DNA of 64,000 bases from Cryptomeria japonica (Eukaryota; Streptophyta; Pinopsida; Cupressales; Cupressaceae). The stretch is taken from positions 339,418,793 through 339,482,792 of the forward strand of contig NC_081408.1 in assembly GCF_030272615.1 (NCBI RefSeq). Direction: 5' to 3'. This document shows, piece by piece, positions 23,820 through 35,837 of this stretch (position 1 is its first letter; each line of letters starts with the position of its first letter). The translations under genes were made by a program, and so were the position numbers. The notes beneath the pieces are model-generated. The model did no database searches. It saw only the letters and a list, made by a program, of their open reading frames with translations, and was not told the DNA's origin.

Positions 23820-25260
23820 CCCTATGAAATATCTTGCACTCCCAAGAGAGCTCGCAAGTGATGATACTTTCTCTCAGGGAAGGGTTTGGTGAAGATGTTT
23901 GCAACTTGCTCATAGGAAAATGCTATAAATCATTGAATTGCTCTTGTATTAGCTCCTTGATGTAGTGCATATGGATCTCAATATGTTTGGTCCGTTAATG
24001 GTGAACTGAGTTCTTCAAGATCTGAATGACAGTTTGATTTTCACAATGAATGCTTGTAAGCTATGGATATTAACAACCTCTGATACACAACCTCAGACAA
24101 AGAGAGAGCAATAGCATGCTACTTTTTACTCTACCAATAAATAGGGTAGAAACCAAAATGAAAGATGTAGTTGAAAGTAGACTTACAATCATCAAGATCA
24201 CCACCCCTATCAGAATCTATATATCCAACCAAGTCAAGTCTTGTGCCTGTTGCATAGTGAATCCCAAAGCAATGTTTACCCTATATGTAATGCAAGATGT
24301 GTTTGATAGATTTTCAATGAAGATCATGTGGTTCGTGCATAAAATGCGAAACCAAGCTAGCTGTAAAGTAAATATCACGGTATATATGAGTCAAGTACAT
24401 GAGGCTCCCAACAATCTAATGATACAAGGTGGCATCAACAAGTGGAGTGGAATACTTATCCTCAAGTTTGAATCTTGAAAGAAAGGGATTTCAGTAGGCT
24501 TACAATTATCCATGCCAAACTAAGCTAGAAGATCAAGAGCATACTTGGGTTGAGTAAGAGTGATCCTAGAAGAAGACTGTGTAATCTCAATCCCAATAAA
24601 GTAGTGTAAAAGGCCCAAGTTAGTCATAGAAAATTTGTCATGCATAGCAGATTTGACATTTTCAATGATGGATGAGGTACTCCTTGGAATGATCAATTCA
24701 TCAACATACAACACAAGTAGAAAATGAGTCATCTTATCATAAAATATAGACATTCAGATCTAAATGAAACTTGGTGAATCCTTCTAAGAGAAGAAAGGAG
24801 TCCATCTTGGTATACCACACCCTGGGGTCATGCTTGAGGCTATAGATAAACTTCCTCAATCTACAAACCAAACAAGAATCCTAAATAAATCCATGCGGCT
24901 ATTCCATGTAAATCCCCTCTTGAAGATCCTCATGAAGAAATGCACTATTCACATCCATCTAATGTACAACCCATCCATGAGCTGCAACAATGGAAAGAGT
25001 CAAGCAAATAGAATTCATCTTAAAATCAGAGGCAAAGGTTTTTGTGTAATCAATGTCATGAACCCGTGAGATACCTTTTGCTACAAGTCGTTGAACTTGT
25101 CCACTATTCTAACTGTTGCATACTTGGTTTGATAGATCCACTTACATCGAACTATCTTTCTCCCCTTAGACAGGATGACTAAGTCCGTCATCAAGGAACT
25201 ATACTCTCCCTCCATTATTCAATCCCACTTAGGAACTCCTGTGGACCAAAAGTATTAGCA
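23820..25260 (-). pseudogene. Ty1/copia pol: reverse transcriptase and RNase H (5'-truncated)
   Basis: Reading downward from about 25240, the RT N-terminus is recognisable (PKWD, then EGEYSSLMTDLVILSKGRKI and CKWIYQTKYATV). The palm follows near 24750-24520 with LVLYVDELII, where the usual YVDD has become YVDE. Next is LGLLHYFIGIEI, then PLVDATLYHQIVGSLMYLTH near 24400, and an RNase H part with LDLVGYIDSD and QVANIFTKPF near 23880. The end ALLGVQDIS is typical of copia polyproteins. Gag, protease and integrase are missing, so the element is truncated at about 25260. Several stops and frameshifts are present. Confidence 0.8.
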
Positions 25261-25458
25261 ATGTAAATCATTTTGATAAAGAATGGCCAATGAATGTATA
25301 TTATTGTTTCTTTTTAGTTTCCTGTATAGTAATATAAATCTTAAGGATCTACGCCCCTCTACTACTTTTTCTATCCACGATTGCATAGCACTAGATAATA
25401 ATCATTTAAAATGAAACATTACTTCATTTGATATTAATTAATTAAAACAAAACAACAA

Positions 25459-25525
25459 TGGGGTGTGGCCAAGCGGTAAGATAGCAGCTTTGGGCAAGAC
25501 TGTGAAAGGAGGATGAGACACCCCA
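25459..25525 (+). tRNA. tRNA-like relic (possibly tRNA-Gln-like or SINE head)
   Basis: A perfect 8-bp end pairing TGGGGTGT/ACACCCCA brackets 67 bases. The start GGGGTGTGGCCAAGCGGTAAG matches an internal A-box (TGGCCAAGCGG) and resembles the 5' half of organellar-type tRNA-Gln. The anticodon arm (around TTTGGGC) and T-arm are eroded and no B-box is visible. A degraded organellar tRNA insertion or a SINE head are both possible. Confidence 0.35.
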
Positions 25526-25529
25526 TAAG

Positions 25530-27680
25530 GAGGAGATAGAGTAGGAAGGATGAATAGAGGGGATGCAACGTTCTGAATACCTTAACTAATTAAAAATGAT
25601 AATAATAATTAATTTCTCGTTTTCATATGTCTAATATAAACCTTACATGGCTATTTCATTTGCATCTCATAGTTCTTTATTCATTAAGAATTTAAATGCT
25701 CTTTGTTTTCTTCCCACTGTATTTATCCCATTCCCTGACTAGTTGATGCAATATAAGCTAAGAATACATATTCATTTTTTACAGTTGATGCCCTGTCTTG
25801 GACGTTATTTCTAGGCGAATAGTGAGTTTTATTGGGGATTACAAGAATGAATCCCATTCGTTGCCTGAAGAAACAACAATATATTTGAATGGCAACCTCA
25901 TCTTATTGGTTGCGGATTTGGCATCTATTTTCTTGTTTAATCAAAAAGAGTATTGTATGATGGAATGTCAGATTTCTATTACCACCTTGGGTTGCTGGGC
26001 TGCCCTCTTTATATTTGCAATGATAGGATTTAATAACACCTTCAAAGGAATGTTGTTAATAGCTGATATAATTATTGCTTAATAAAATAAAAATGTCAAT
26101 ATTTGGTGAAACATTCCAAATCGATATGATAGCCAATTGCCATAAGTCGTGGCTTTAAACATTATTAACTTCATAATGCATTTGCATATTAATCTCGACT
26201 TATTGGCATACATGATATCATTATTGTCATAAGAAGACATTAAAAAATATCAAAAATTATAATGATAATAATCATCCTAGAAAAGTCCAGCCCTTGTATC
26301 TACTGTCTAAATAATAATTCAATTTTGTATGGACAAAAGTCTGCATATTTTTCCTATTTCTATGCCTTAAATTTTTTATTCATCTAAGCAACAAATTTTT
26401 CATGGAAGTAGATTCATATCACTGCGAAAAGAAATTCTTTAAAAAAAACAAAAAAACATATAACCAAATTCTAAAACCCATTACAACATTTGAAAATATG
26501 AGATTCGATGTAATCATAAAAAGCCATCTAAAAATACTATGTTATTTTCCTTCTCTTCTTACTTTTAGTGGTGATAAAATTTCAATTCCATTATTTTCGT
26601 AGATTTGAACTTAGTGAAATTTCCTAAACCCCTATACTTGTATGATAGTATGTTCAAAACGTGAATATATATGCATTTACTTATATCATTTTCACAAATC
26701 ATGATAATATTTTTATTGATCTCTCTATTTTTTATAAAGTTAACTTCTTTAGTTCTTGTGATAAATCAAATGACATGGTTAATTAAGGTCACCAACTTAG
26801 TCATTTGCAACAAGAAACATAGGTTTTCAACCTTTGGTACAATATAAAACCAATATTAACACAATGATAGATGTGTGAAAATAAGATCACATTGGCATTT
26901 TTTAATAGTGCTATAATTTTACAATTAAGATAGACTCAACAATATTGGGCATAAAATAAAGAAATATGCAAATAAAAAACACGAAGTATAATAACAATTA
27001 TAACAAATTATATAGTTTAATTATACACATATATACATTGCCAATTATTTATATTTGCAAATGTAGTCATAGTCCCCAATAAAAAAATCATAACCATTTT
27101 AGAAGTTTTCCCAAGAATAGTTGGAACATAAAGATAAACATGAAGAACTCAACTAAAATGTGAAGAATTTACAAACACCTATCAAAAAATGAATTATATA
27201 ATACTAAAATTGGAGATCCTCCTCTAAAATAAAGATGATTATTAAGATCAACATGACATAACTCGGCACACATTTCTACAAACACCTATCAAGAAATTAA
27301 AGAGATTACGTCATTCTCCTTACGAGTTGCACACATCTATTTCAAAGTAAAAGAAATACACAAGATCCAATAAATAATTCCAAATTCAACTGAAATATAG
27401 TCTAGGAAAAGAGCTTCTTGAATAGAGAGCTCTACTAAAGACTCATATAAAATCCATACATCTTAAAAAACAGAGAAAGAGCAACTCATTTCCAATGCCT
27501 TTGTTGAGTTTTCTATAGTTCAGAAGGTGTGTTTGTGGAAGTTGCTTAGGTGTAGCTCGTGTTGGATGTTCAACAAGAGAATATTTTCTATTTTGTATTT
27601 AGAATTTTTCTTAGAGTTGTGAGGCTATTTCCAAGAATAGTTTTATGTGTGGATAGTCTTAGTTGTGTAAAACAAGTTTC
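25530..27680. other. AT-rich interval, no supported gene
   Basis: One frame at 25798-26082 (94 codons) has two hydrophobic stretches (LILLVADLASIFLF and LFIFAMIGF) but no recognised family and no context, so it may be chance or an old exon. The remainder is AT-rich without structure I can name. Confidence 0.4.
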
Positions 27681-27689
27681 CTTTCTCAT

Positions 27690-27800
27690 GTGTCATGTAA
27701 GGAAACTTCTAGTTTGCATGTCATGTAAGGAAAGTTCCTTTCCCGAGTCATGTAAGGAATGTTTCTCTTAGGATATGTTGTGTGAGGAAAGTTTCACTTA
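27690..27800 (+). repeat. Imperfect tandem repeat of a GTCATGTAAGGAAAGTT-type motif
   Basis: Variants of CATGTAAGGAAA/TGTTT occur four times at roughly 30-38-bp steps (near 27693, 27722, 27750 and 27780). The copies are diverged. Confidence 0.7.
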
Positions 27801-28286
27801 TCTTGCATAGTTGATGTTTTCATCAAGAAAGCTATATATGTAAGATCGTTGTAGCAACTAGTATGAGATTCTTTTGAGATTGGAAGATTCGTGAAGTGAT
27901 TTTTTGAAGGAAAGTTTGCTCTTGAAGATGAATAGAAGATTCAACATTTGCAGTTTTTCCCCGCATTGGGGTTTCATGGGTATATCGGTGTTATCTGTGT
28001 TTATGTGTTTGGTTTCTTTTGAATTTGCTTCCACTATTCATTTAGTTAAATAATCCAGAGTATTAATTGTTACAAATCAGATAGTTTATTTTCTATGATA
28101 TTTGTTAAGCAATTAATCAGTTGTTGGGTTATAGAAATTAATAGCCTTGAGATCATCAAACACAACATGGTTGTACACAACACATGTAGCACGGTTTTCC
28201 ATTATGACAACACATAGTACATCCTACATCACTTTCAATTCCTTCGAATGTACCTCCCAATTTCCCTGCAAAAATCATCTCTTACT

Positions 28287-28376
28287 CATAATAAAGTGAA
28301 TACAAGTATTTGCATATAATAAAGTGAGTACAAGTATTTTCATATAATAAAGTGATTACAAGTATTTACCCCAACC
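28287..28376 (+). repeat. 28-bp tandem repeat, three copies
   Basis: AAAGTG recurs at 28293, 28321 and 28349. Each unit reads CATATAATAAAGTG followed by A/G/T TTACAAGTATTT-like sequence with one or two changes. Confidence 0.9.
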
Positions 28377-28955
28377 TTTAAATTTTGAAGAGAGATGAGA
28401 TGATTGAGTGAGAGTAAGCATGGTGATGAGTAGGAGGAGTGAGAGAAAGCATAGAAAAAATGGTGTTGCAAGACATGTGTAAGTTGATGCCATCTTATAT
28501 TTTTAATGGTCTGCCTTTGCATTGCACTAATCATAAGTAATGTCTATGGATTTATAGGGAAAAGAGGGCCATGGATTTTATGTCTATGGTTGACTAAAGT
28601 ATGAAAGTGCATTGATTTCTAAGATGTTTCATTGCTGTGGTTGATTTCAAGGACGTAACTTACATTAAATAAACCATCCTACAAGAAACTGCATTGATTT
28701 CTAAGATGTTGCATGGATTGAGTTAGTGATAAAACAAAAGTACATTGATTTCTATGATGTTGCATGGCTTGAGTAGAGTCAACAGGTAGGAATAAAATCA
28801 ACTGGCAGAGAAAATTTGAGCAAAAAGTCGACTGAGTTTGATGTGTAATCAGAAGATAATCAAATGACCCAAGTTTGACCCAAGTTTGAATTACACTGAT
28901 GTTTTGTCAATTTTATTTCAACTATGAAGTCTATTTTACATCTGACAAATCGATA

Positions 28956-29139
28956 TGAATTGGGAATATGAAGCCCAACTGTCATATGACCATTCATCTT
29001 CACTTGACTCTTGGTTGATAGCTGAATGCCTGTATAAATAATTGGGAGGCCATGTATTCAATAATGGTTAAACTTGTGTTATGTGTTTATGTCTGTTTTA
29101 ATTTCATTTAATTTTTTTCTCTACTCATTTAAATTAACA
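28956..29139 (+). repeat. 5' LTR of the small non-autonomous element
   Basis: It starts TGAATTGGGAATATG (the right copy starts TGTTGGGAATATG) and ends AAATTAACA. A TATA box candidate (GTATAAATAATT) lies near 29031. Confidence 0.75.
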
Positions 29140-29141
29140 AT

Positions 29142-29153
29142 TGGTATCTGAGC
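29142..29153 (+). promoter_or_regulatory. Primer-binding site, one mismatch to the initiator-Met type
   Basis: TGGTATCTGAGC sits two bases after the LTR end and differs by one base from TGGTATCAGAGC. Confidence 0.75.
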
Positions 29154-29173
29154 TGTGGTTGGCTTGAGCAGAG

Positions 29174-31270
29174 ATGGAAGAAGAAGGAGAAGGTAAAATT
29201 CAAAATTTGTATGGTAATTTTATGTTCCATGTTTCTTTGTGCTTCAAGTGTCGTGTACATTGGTGGGATGACTAGATGAAAGAGAGGAATTCAACTAAAG
29301 AGGAGAATTCAGTTGAAGAGGAGAATTCAGCTAAAGAGAAGGATGCTCAGATTCTTTTTACTCCTCTCTTGAGACATCTTTGGCACATATTAATGGCTGA
29401 GAAGTTGTTGGCATTCATGAGGTGAAGGTTGAACCCCATGATGCCTCAGTTGGAATTTATTAGCAAAAAGATGCTAGAAAAGAAGCCGTTGTTGAAGAAG
29501 AGGAGCTCAAAATATTGCGGGAGAAATAAAGTATGCCATTGGAGACCCAAGTTGAATCTGCTGTTGATTTTGCCTCCCAGGATGTGGAGGGTGCAGATTA
29601 GAGTGAGATAGAAGGGAAAGGAAGCCTAGGAGTAATTATGGCTTTGGAGGGCTCTCTAGATGGCATGGATTTGGTGAAGATGAAGAGGCACTCCCATGAT
29701 GATGATGATGATAACAAACTTAGGTATTCTTCTTCAATGGATGACAGACATCACAAATAAAAAGGATCATAGAAAGAGATGAAATATCATGTACAAGGCA
29801 ACCTATGATGGGCATTTTGATAATTCTTTGGAGCAGAGAAGAGATATGCTTGCAACATAGTCTCAATGGACCACATAGGGCAATGATAATGTCACAAGAG
29901 AGGTGATATTGAGTTTGGTAGAAATAATGAAACCAACAACAGAGGCCCAATACATTGAGGAGTTTGCATCTGGAGATGGGGAGAATTCTACTTTGCAGAA
30001 AGCTCTAGTAAAAATAGGGGCTACTAAGGAAGACATTTTGGTTGAGAAAGACCAAGATAGGAGGAAACTGGAAGCAATGCCATGGAAAGCATCTTGGATT
30101 CCAAAAGTCATAAGTTCAAACTTGTTCACGTGCAATTTTAAGAAATGGAAACAGGCAAGGCAGGATGTTGAGGTGTGAGTTGTAGATGATTCGTTGGGTG
30201 CAACATGCAACATTTCCCATATCCATCTAGACAAGTATGTGGTGTTTGAGAAGGATGTAGAGGAAGCCACTCTGCCACCCCCAATTTCCTCTTCTGTTTA
30301 TTCTCCAAATTACATTGCTACCACTTGAGATGCTTGTATGTCATATCCAAATTCAGTTGATTATTTATGGAATGCAGACATGCATGCCCTGGCTATGATA
30401 ACATCTATTGGTTTTAATAGGGAGACTATTGATATGATTGTGAACCATATTTCTACAAATTATTATGAGTATGACAATTCAAAGAATAGGTTTGTTGACT
30501 GGAATAAGTGGTCTTTGTCATATCTACCATGCTCATCATTAATTTTTGAGCAAAATTCACAACCCGTGGCTGGAATTGTAGTTCAAGATCCCACACATAG
30601 TCAAAATTGGTCAATGCCATGTAAATTTAAGGATTCATAGAGTATGGTCGATGGTGATTCACAAGCTGTCAGTGGTAGTGATTCATTTGTTTCGATCAGA
30701 AAGAGGTGAAGACAAAGTTGATGTATGGACGAGGCTCAATGAGGAGAGAAGATGGATGCGTATGGATAGGGAGATGAGTTTTTCAGATCAAAACATGTCT
30801 CTGTTTTATTTGTCTTTGCATGATCTCATGGGATGGTAACAAGGTAATATTGATTAGTAATGAGGAAGAGCTGAAAAAAAATTTGTTTAAGGAAAGTAAC
30901 TTTAGTTCTACAAGTTGCTTTAGTTTTAGAATTTAGGGGCACATTGATCTATTATTGTCACTAGAAAAGGTAATGAACTGAAAGAAGTGCTCATTGTTCT
31001 AGATGAGTTATTTGTTGAAGCTCTGAGACAAATTGGTGAATTTGAACTTTTGATTATGAATTTTTTGGTGAGTTTGTGCCTGGAGAAGTAAGCAGAGAAG
31101 ATACATTTGATGAGAGATTATTTGAATCTGGTTTGACTTGGAGAAGATTAATCCGAAGTGTGCGTGAGTAAGAGTTTGCCATGCTAAAATCTTGTAGGAT
31201 GGTGTTAATGTGAAATTAAAAATGGAAATCAGGGAATGTTACGTGCATTGTTGTGCCAGATGGCTTTCAC
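29174..31270 (+). pseudogene. Broken internal coding region, unrecognised
   Basis: An ATG at 29174 starts MEEEGEGKIQ, followed by a Glu/Lys-rich stretch with NSTKEENSVEEENSAKEKD. Later blocks are readable between stops: EVILSLVEIMKPTTEAQY to WIPKVISSNLF (29900-30150), YVVFEKDVEEATLPPP (30235-30290) and VDYLWNADMHALAMITSIG to SLIFEQNSQPV (30338-30570). I recognise no family and no retroviral motif. The blocks look like protein-coding sequence rather than noise, so a captured host gene fragment is possible. Many stops and frame changes are present. Confidence 0.4.
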
Positions 31271-31279
31271 GGGGGAGAT
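31268..31279 (+). promoter_or_regulatory. Polypurine tract of the small element
   Basis: CACGGGGGAGAT directly precedes TGTTGGGAATATG, the start of the right LTR. Confidence 0.7.
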
Positions 31280-31433
31280 TGTTGGGAATATGAAGCCCAA
31301 TGGTCACATGAGCATTCTTCTACACTTGACTCTTGGTTAATATCTGAATGCCTATATAAATAGCTAGGCATAGGCCATGTATTTAATAATGGTTAATATA
31401 TAATATTTCCCTAGATGTAGCCATTTATTAACA
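31280..31433 (+). repeat. 3' LTR of the small non-autonomous element
   Basis: It matches the left copy from TTGGGAATATGAAGCCCAA to AATAATGGTTAA, then diverges, and ends TATTAACA like the left copy. Confidence 0.7.
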
Positions 31434-34200
31434 ATTAGTATTTTATGCATGATGATAATTATACTCTACATTTAAGTAAATGTATATTTGATGTTGATGA
31501 AGAGGTGATAATTTTGAGTTTTACAAAAGATTATTATCTTAAAATTTTATATGAGTTCCGTGATTGTTTATGAATTTGGGTTACTTTCATATTAAAAAAA
31601 TTATTTTTTTGTATTTTTAAATTAAATCTCTAATTTATAAATTTGACCTTAATGTCTTTCAACCTTTTCTACTTACAAAACAAACTCAACATCTATTGCT
31701 ATTGTAAAAAAATAATTGGTGTTGATAAATACCCTTTCAAGAAGCTTCCTTTGCTAGGACTTTTTACTTAAACAAACCTTATTGATGAATTCATAGTTTT
31801 AATAAAACATGAAAGACAATATGCAATAAATATAAAAGATACAAGGGTAATGATAAATTATAAATAATTAAAATATATTTCATTATATAGAAAAAATGAC
31901 AAGGTGTGAAAGTTAGAAAATGATGAATAGAAAGTTAAAAATAAGTAGTAAATGAAGGGAGAGAAAAGAGATGATAAAAGGCATGTGAAAGAGAAAAGTA
32001 ATGCAAGAGCATCCGGGAAGAGGCCACCATATCCTACATGGATTCAAAATTCTCATAAGTTTGCAGTCCGATTGACAATCAAGGGAACGTGCAGGTAAGA
32101 GACAATGAAAGTAAGTAAGAAATAAATAGTAAATGAAGAGAGAAAAAAGGACGTGCAGGAAAGAGACAAGTGAAAATATTTTGTAGTAGCTGACCATGAG
32201 GCAGAGAGAGGTATATGAAATTTGAAACATAGAAGAACGTTTGAATTTCTCAAATCAATGAATTGAATAAGCTTCAAGGAAACAAGAAATTGAAATTTGA
32301 TAGACGGTAGTAAAAAGACAAACACAAATTACTTGGAGGAGGCATCATAATTGGCATATTCTTGTGGAAGGGAGATTTGGGAGTGGCGAATGTTAGTGTC
32401 ATTTTTGCATGCAGTTTGCATGATCCTCTCTCTCTTCGTGAATGATGGACTGCTTGCATGATCCTCTCCATTCTCTCTGAGAATAGTGGATCTATCTTCC
32501 ATGCAAACTACAGATCAGTAAGTCTAACTAAGCCTCTTTCACCGTTAATTTCATATTTTGTGCGGTGGTTTACTTTGTATAAATTTAGATTTGCATAATG
32601 TAATTTGAGGCAATGAATTAATATAATTTCATTCTTGTAGTTCTATTTTTCTTCTTTCTTTTTTTTGCAAGTTTTGTTTTTGCTTCCTAGCTAGATGATA
32701 TAGGAGCATCCCTGGTTCATAGCAATCTTGCATCAACCAAAAACATTTTCCTTTCTATTTTGCTTTCTGTTTGGAGTTTCAGTTTTTCTTTTTGTGTGTC
32801 CCGGTTTTGGCTCATTGAATCTTGTGGAGTTGGATTCTACTTGAAAACTAGATCATCTTTCTTACTTCCAGACCGCATTGCATTTGGATCATTTTCCGGC
32901 ATGATATTGCTATAGGTTTTCCTGTCACTGGTTGACAATTCTTGTTGTGATGCTAAAAATGTGGTATAAGATATGCATACACATATAATGAGACAATAAG
33001 ATGCAATTGAAAAGCTTAATTGAAAACTAAATCAAAGATGCAAACCATAAGCCTTCCTTGAAATGTCTCATTTTCCTCTATTCTTGAGGACCTTGAAAGT
33101 GTTGGATTGATGGGCTCTCAGCGGAGAAATGACCTCCAAAGTGACAACTCAAAAGCTAAGTAGCTATCTAATCATGATTAACCATGGAGATGATATGAAA
33201 TGCAAGATGTAAGAATCTAGATTAACATGCTATGATAAATTCCAAGTCTAATTACTAGATAATTGAAATGCAAATTGCCTATAGTAATGATGCCTAGATT
33301 GATATGAGATGAGATCCATATTGATCCAAAATGAGGGGTATTTATAGGATTTCCAAGGCTAAAGCTGAGGTGGCAGGAATCGACGGTCCAGATTTGATCT
33401 GAAGATATCAAGGGCCAAGATTGAGGAAGTTTGGAGAAGAGGTTGGAGGAAGGGACACTTGTCATCTCTGTGGTGACAAGTGTCAAGGAACCTTGCTCAT
33501 GAGAGGGCAAGTGTCCAAGGGAGGAGACATGTGGCAAAAGTGCCATGTGTCTCAAGGAGAGAATATCCACACCTAGAATGTGCAAGATAGGATAGGTTTA
33601 GTTAGACCCAAGATTAGATTGAATGGGTTAAGTTAGGGGATGGTTAGGTTGGGTGGTTAAAGTTAGGAGCCATGTGCTCATTTGAATTTAGAAATTCAAA
33701 TAATAGAAAAATGGTAATTAATCTCAACAAACTTGAGTTTGTTAATCTTAATTAGGGATTAGAAGAATTGATTAGTATGGGGAGACATTAATTAATTGAG
33801 AATTAATTAATCAAAGGGGGATATGAGATGAACTATATAAATAAATCATTTAGATTTATTTACTAGCAGATGAATAGATAAATTAATTAAATTGCTTGTG
33901 AATTCAATTAATTGGGAAGGGGAATTAATCAAATAACTGCGTATTTAATTAACTATCTTCAGACCATTTTTAGGTGTATACACTTGTTACCGGTTGCCTG
34001 GACCTATTTTGGTGATCTACCAGAACCCCTTCCAAAGCTTGTGAAGCCTTGGGCATTGATTTTGATGTTCCTAGGCATGTGGCCAACCTTTTCCAGTGAT
34101 CTACACTTCATCCTTTGGAGTTTACAGAGGAATCTCTTGACAGAGGCTGACCTTGTTGATTTTACACGTTAGGTCTTGTTCTTTGGGTTTTGATCCTTTT
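31434..34200. other. Intervening DNA, partly LTR of an unknown element
   Basis: No credible gene is visible. Some of the right part (from about 33.6 kb) probably belongs to the LTR that ends at 34617, but its left end is not identifiable. Confidence 0.4.
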
Positions 34201-34217
34201 GGGCCGACTGGATCCTT

Positions 34218-34219
<2 letters not shown>

Positions 34220-34284
<65 letters not shown>
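34220..34284. repeat. (AT)n microsatellite, about 32 repeats
   Basis: A continuous TATATA run lies inside an LTR about 330 bp before its end, where a TATA box would be expected. Confidence 0.98.
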
Positions 34285-34287
<3 letters not shown>

Positions 34288-34617
34288 GTAATTTTGCATT
34301 AGAATGAAATCAATCAGAAAATCAAGTAGCTAGACTGTGCGTAGAAGATATCTATCTCAAGATTCAAGGTCCCGGTTGTGACCTATTATGTATGTTCTAC
34401 GAAGCCTATGAGCTGGTATGTTGTAAACTGGTTGTTACCAGTTGGATGTAATCAAATTTCATTCAATCAAACAATTTTTTTTGCATTTCCTCCATCATAT
34501 ATGTGTGTTTCTGTTATATTTACTCTTGCTGACCGGTCTAGATTGATCTCTCTAAGGTCCCTCTTCACCGGTGACTACTTCACTAGATCTATATTTTGCT
34601 ATGTAGAAAATTTATCA
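34285..34617 (+). mobile_element. R/U5 end of an LTR
   Basis: The sequence after the (AT)n run leads to TTTATCA and then a perfect primer site. TGTAATCAAATTTCATTCAATC resembles LTR R/U5 sequence. The matching second LTR is not in this window. Confidence 0.6.
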
Positions 34618-34629
34618 TGGTATCAGAGC
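34618..34629 (+). promoter_or_regulatory. Primer-binding site for initiator-Met tRNA
   Basis: TGGTATCAGAGC lies immediately after an LTR ending in CA. Confidence 0.85.
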
Positions 34630-34924
34630 TTGAGAGCTAAGAGGAATGACAAATTATTTGCATACAAATTTTTAAAATGGAAGCTGACGTAAACCTTTTT
34701 TGCTAGAGCATGCTCCTTTCTTCCTTTGTTTATGCTTTTGTTTGTGTGGGCTTTGCCTTCATCTTCTCCTTTGCGACACATCATTTCAGTGGAATTGTTA
34801 TGCCTCTCTTCTATCATAGTATGAGGGATATTTTCTATTGTTAGTGCTAATGTTTGGGTGAAATCACAATAATGGTTCCCACTTTTGCCAACGAACAAAA
34901 TTGGTAGAGGTGGGGAAAATCTTT

Positions 34925-35100
34925 TTGTGGGGGTTCGAATGAACTGGGGGTGTTCGAGCGAACCACCCTAGAGGGTTTGATCGAACCCACCATCGGATCT
35001 AGGTTCGATTGAACCCCACATAGATTTCTAGGTTTGATCAAACCCTATAAAATATTTATTTTGTAGGGTTCCATCGAACACCCTGTTCGATCGAACCCAT
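34925..35100. repeat. Cluster of short palindromes of the GGTTCGATCGAACC type
   Basis: About seven related inverted motifs occur in 175 bp: GGTTCGAATGAAC, TGTTCGAGCGAACCA, GGTTTGATCGAACCC, GGTTCGATTGAACCCC, GGTTTGATCAAACCC, GGTTCCATCGAACACC and TGTTCGATCGAACCC. Confidence 0.85.
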
Positions 35101-35419
35101 TAAATTTAATTTTTTTTTAAAATCTCTATAAAACCTGAAAATGACAGTTAAACTATCATTTCCAAGTTTGGAGTTTACTATGGAGAGGGGGTTAGAGAAA
35201 ACCCTACGTCAACATTACGTCATTGTGCCTTGTCAGCAACAACGATCGCTTCTCATCTTTTAGCTTTCAACCTACATTATTTGAGGTGCACAAAATAACC
35301 CTTTTTTTTGTTTAATAATGTTTTTTTATAATTTATGTATTTTTAATTAATTTATTTAAAAATTAGTAAATAATTTGTTTGCTAATTTGATTTTTTAATT
35401 AAATAATTCTATATTTATT

Positions 35420-35815
35420 GTTCTTTTCAGCATTTTACAAAAACGCTAACAAAAACTTAGAAAACATATCTATACTAAAATTTAGAAAAATGTTTGAAAT
35501 TTTTTAGGAAAGCATTAGCAAAATTAAAACTTAGAAAAATGTTAGAAAACTTAATTTAATGTTTTGATTTAAGGTCAATTTATTTTTTTAATTAAATAAC
35601 TGTATATGTATTAGTTTTTTCAACTTCTTAAAAAAAAGTTATGAAAAACTTAGAAAACTAAGGTAGTAAATTAAAACTTAGAAAAACATTAGCAAAATTA
35701 AAAATTACAAAACTGTTAGGAAACAAAATATAATAAATTAAAACGTTAGAAAAATTAAATAATAAATTTAAATTAAAAAAACATTATAAAACTTAGATAA
35801 TAAATTTAGACAATT
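35420..35815 (+). repeat. Diffuse AT-rich repeat of an AAAACTTAGAAAAATGTTAG-like motif
   Basis: AAAACTTAGAAAA and close variants recur at least seven times at irregular spacing. No coding sequence is visible from 35100 to 35830. Confidence 0.7.
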
Positions 35816-35837
35816 TAGATAAAATAAAACCTTTATG

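Larger units (their letters stand above)
28956..31433 (+). mobile_element. Small non-autonomous LTR element with short LTRs
   Basis: Two direct copies of an LTR-like sequence (about 184 and 154 bp) share GGGAATATGAAGCCCAA, CACTTGACTCTTGGTT and AGGCCATGTATT. They flank about 2.1 kb of internal DNA. A primer site follows the left copy and a purine tract precedes the right copy. No gag, RT or integrase is readable. The 5-bp flanks (CGATA left, ATTAG right) do not match, so no target duplication is seen. Confidence 0.75.

Noticed and set aside
25798-26082. Hydrophobic 94-codon frame as a membrane protein gene
   Set aside because: No family, no flanking exons or promoter, and AT-rich DNA yields such frames by chance.
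33590-33680. Telomere-like GGTTAGG stretch
   Set aside because: It is irregular and does not follow the plant TTTAGGG repeat.
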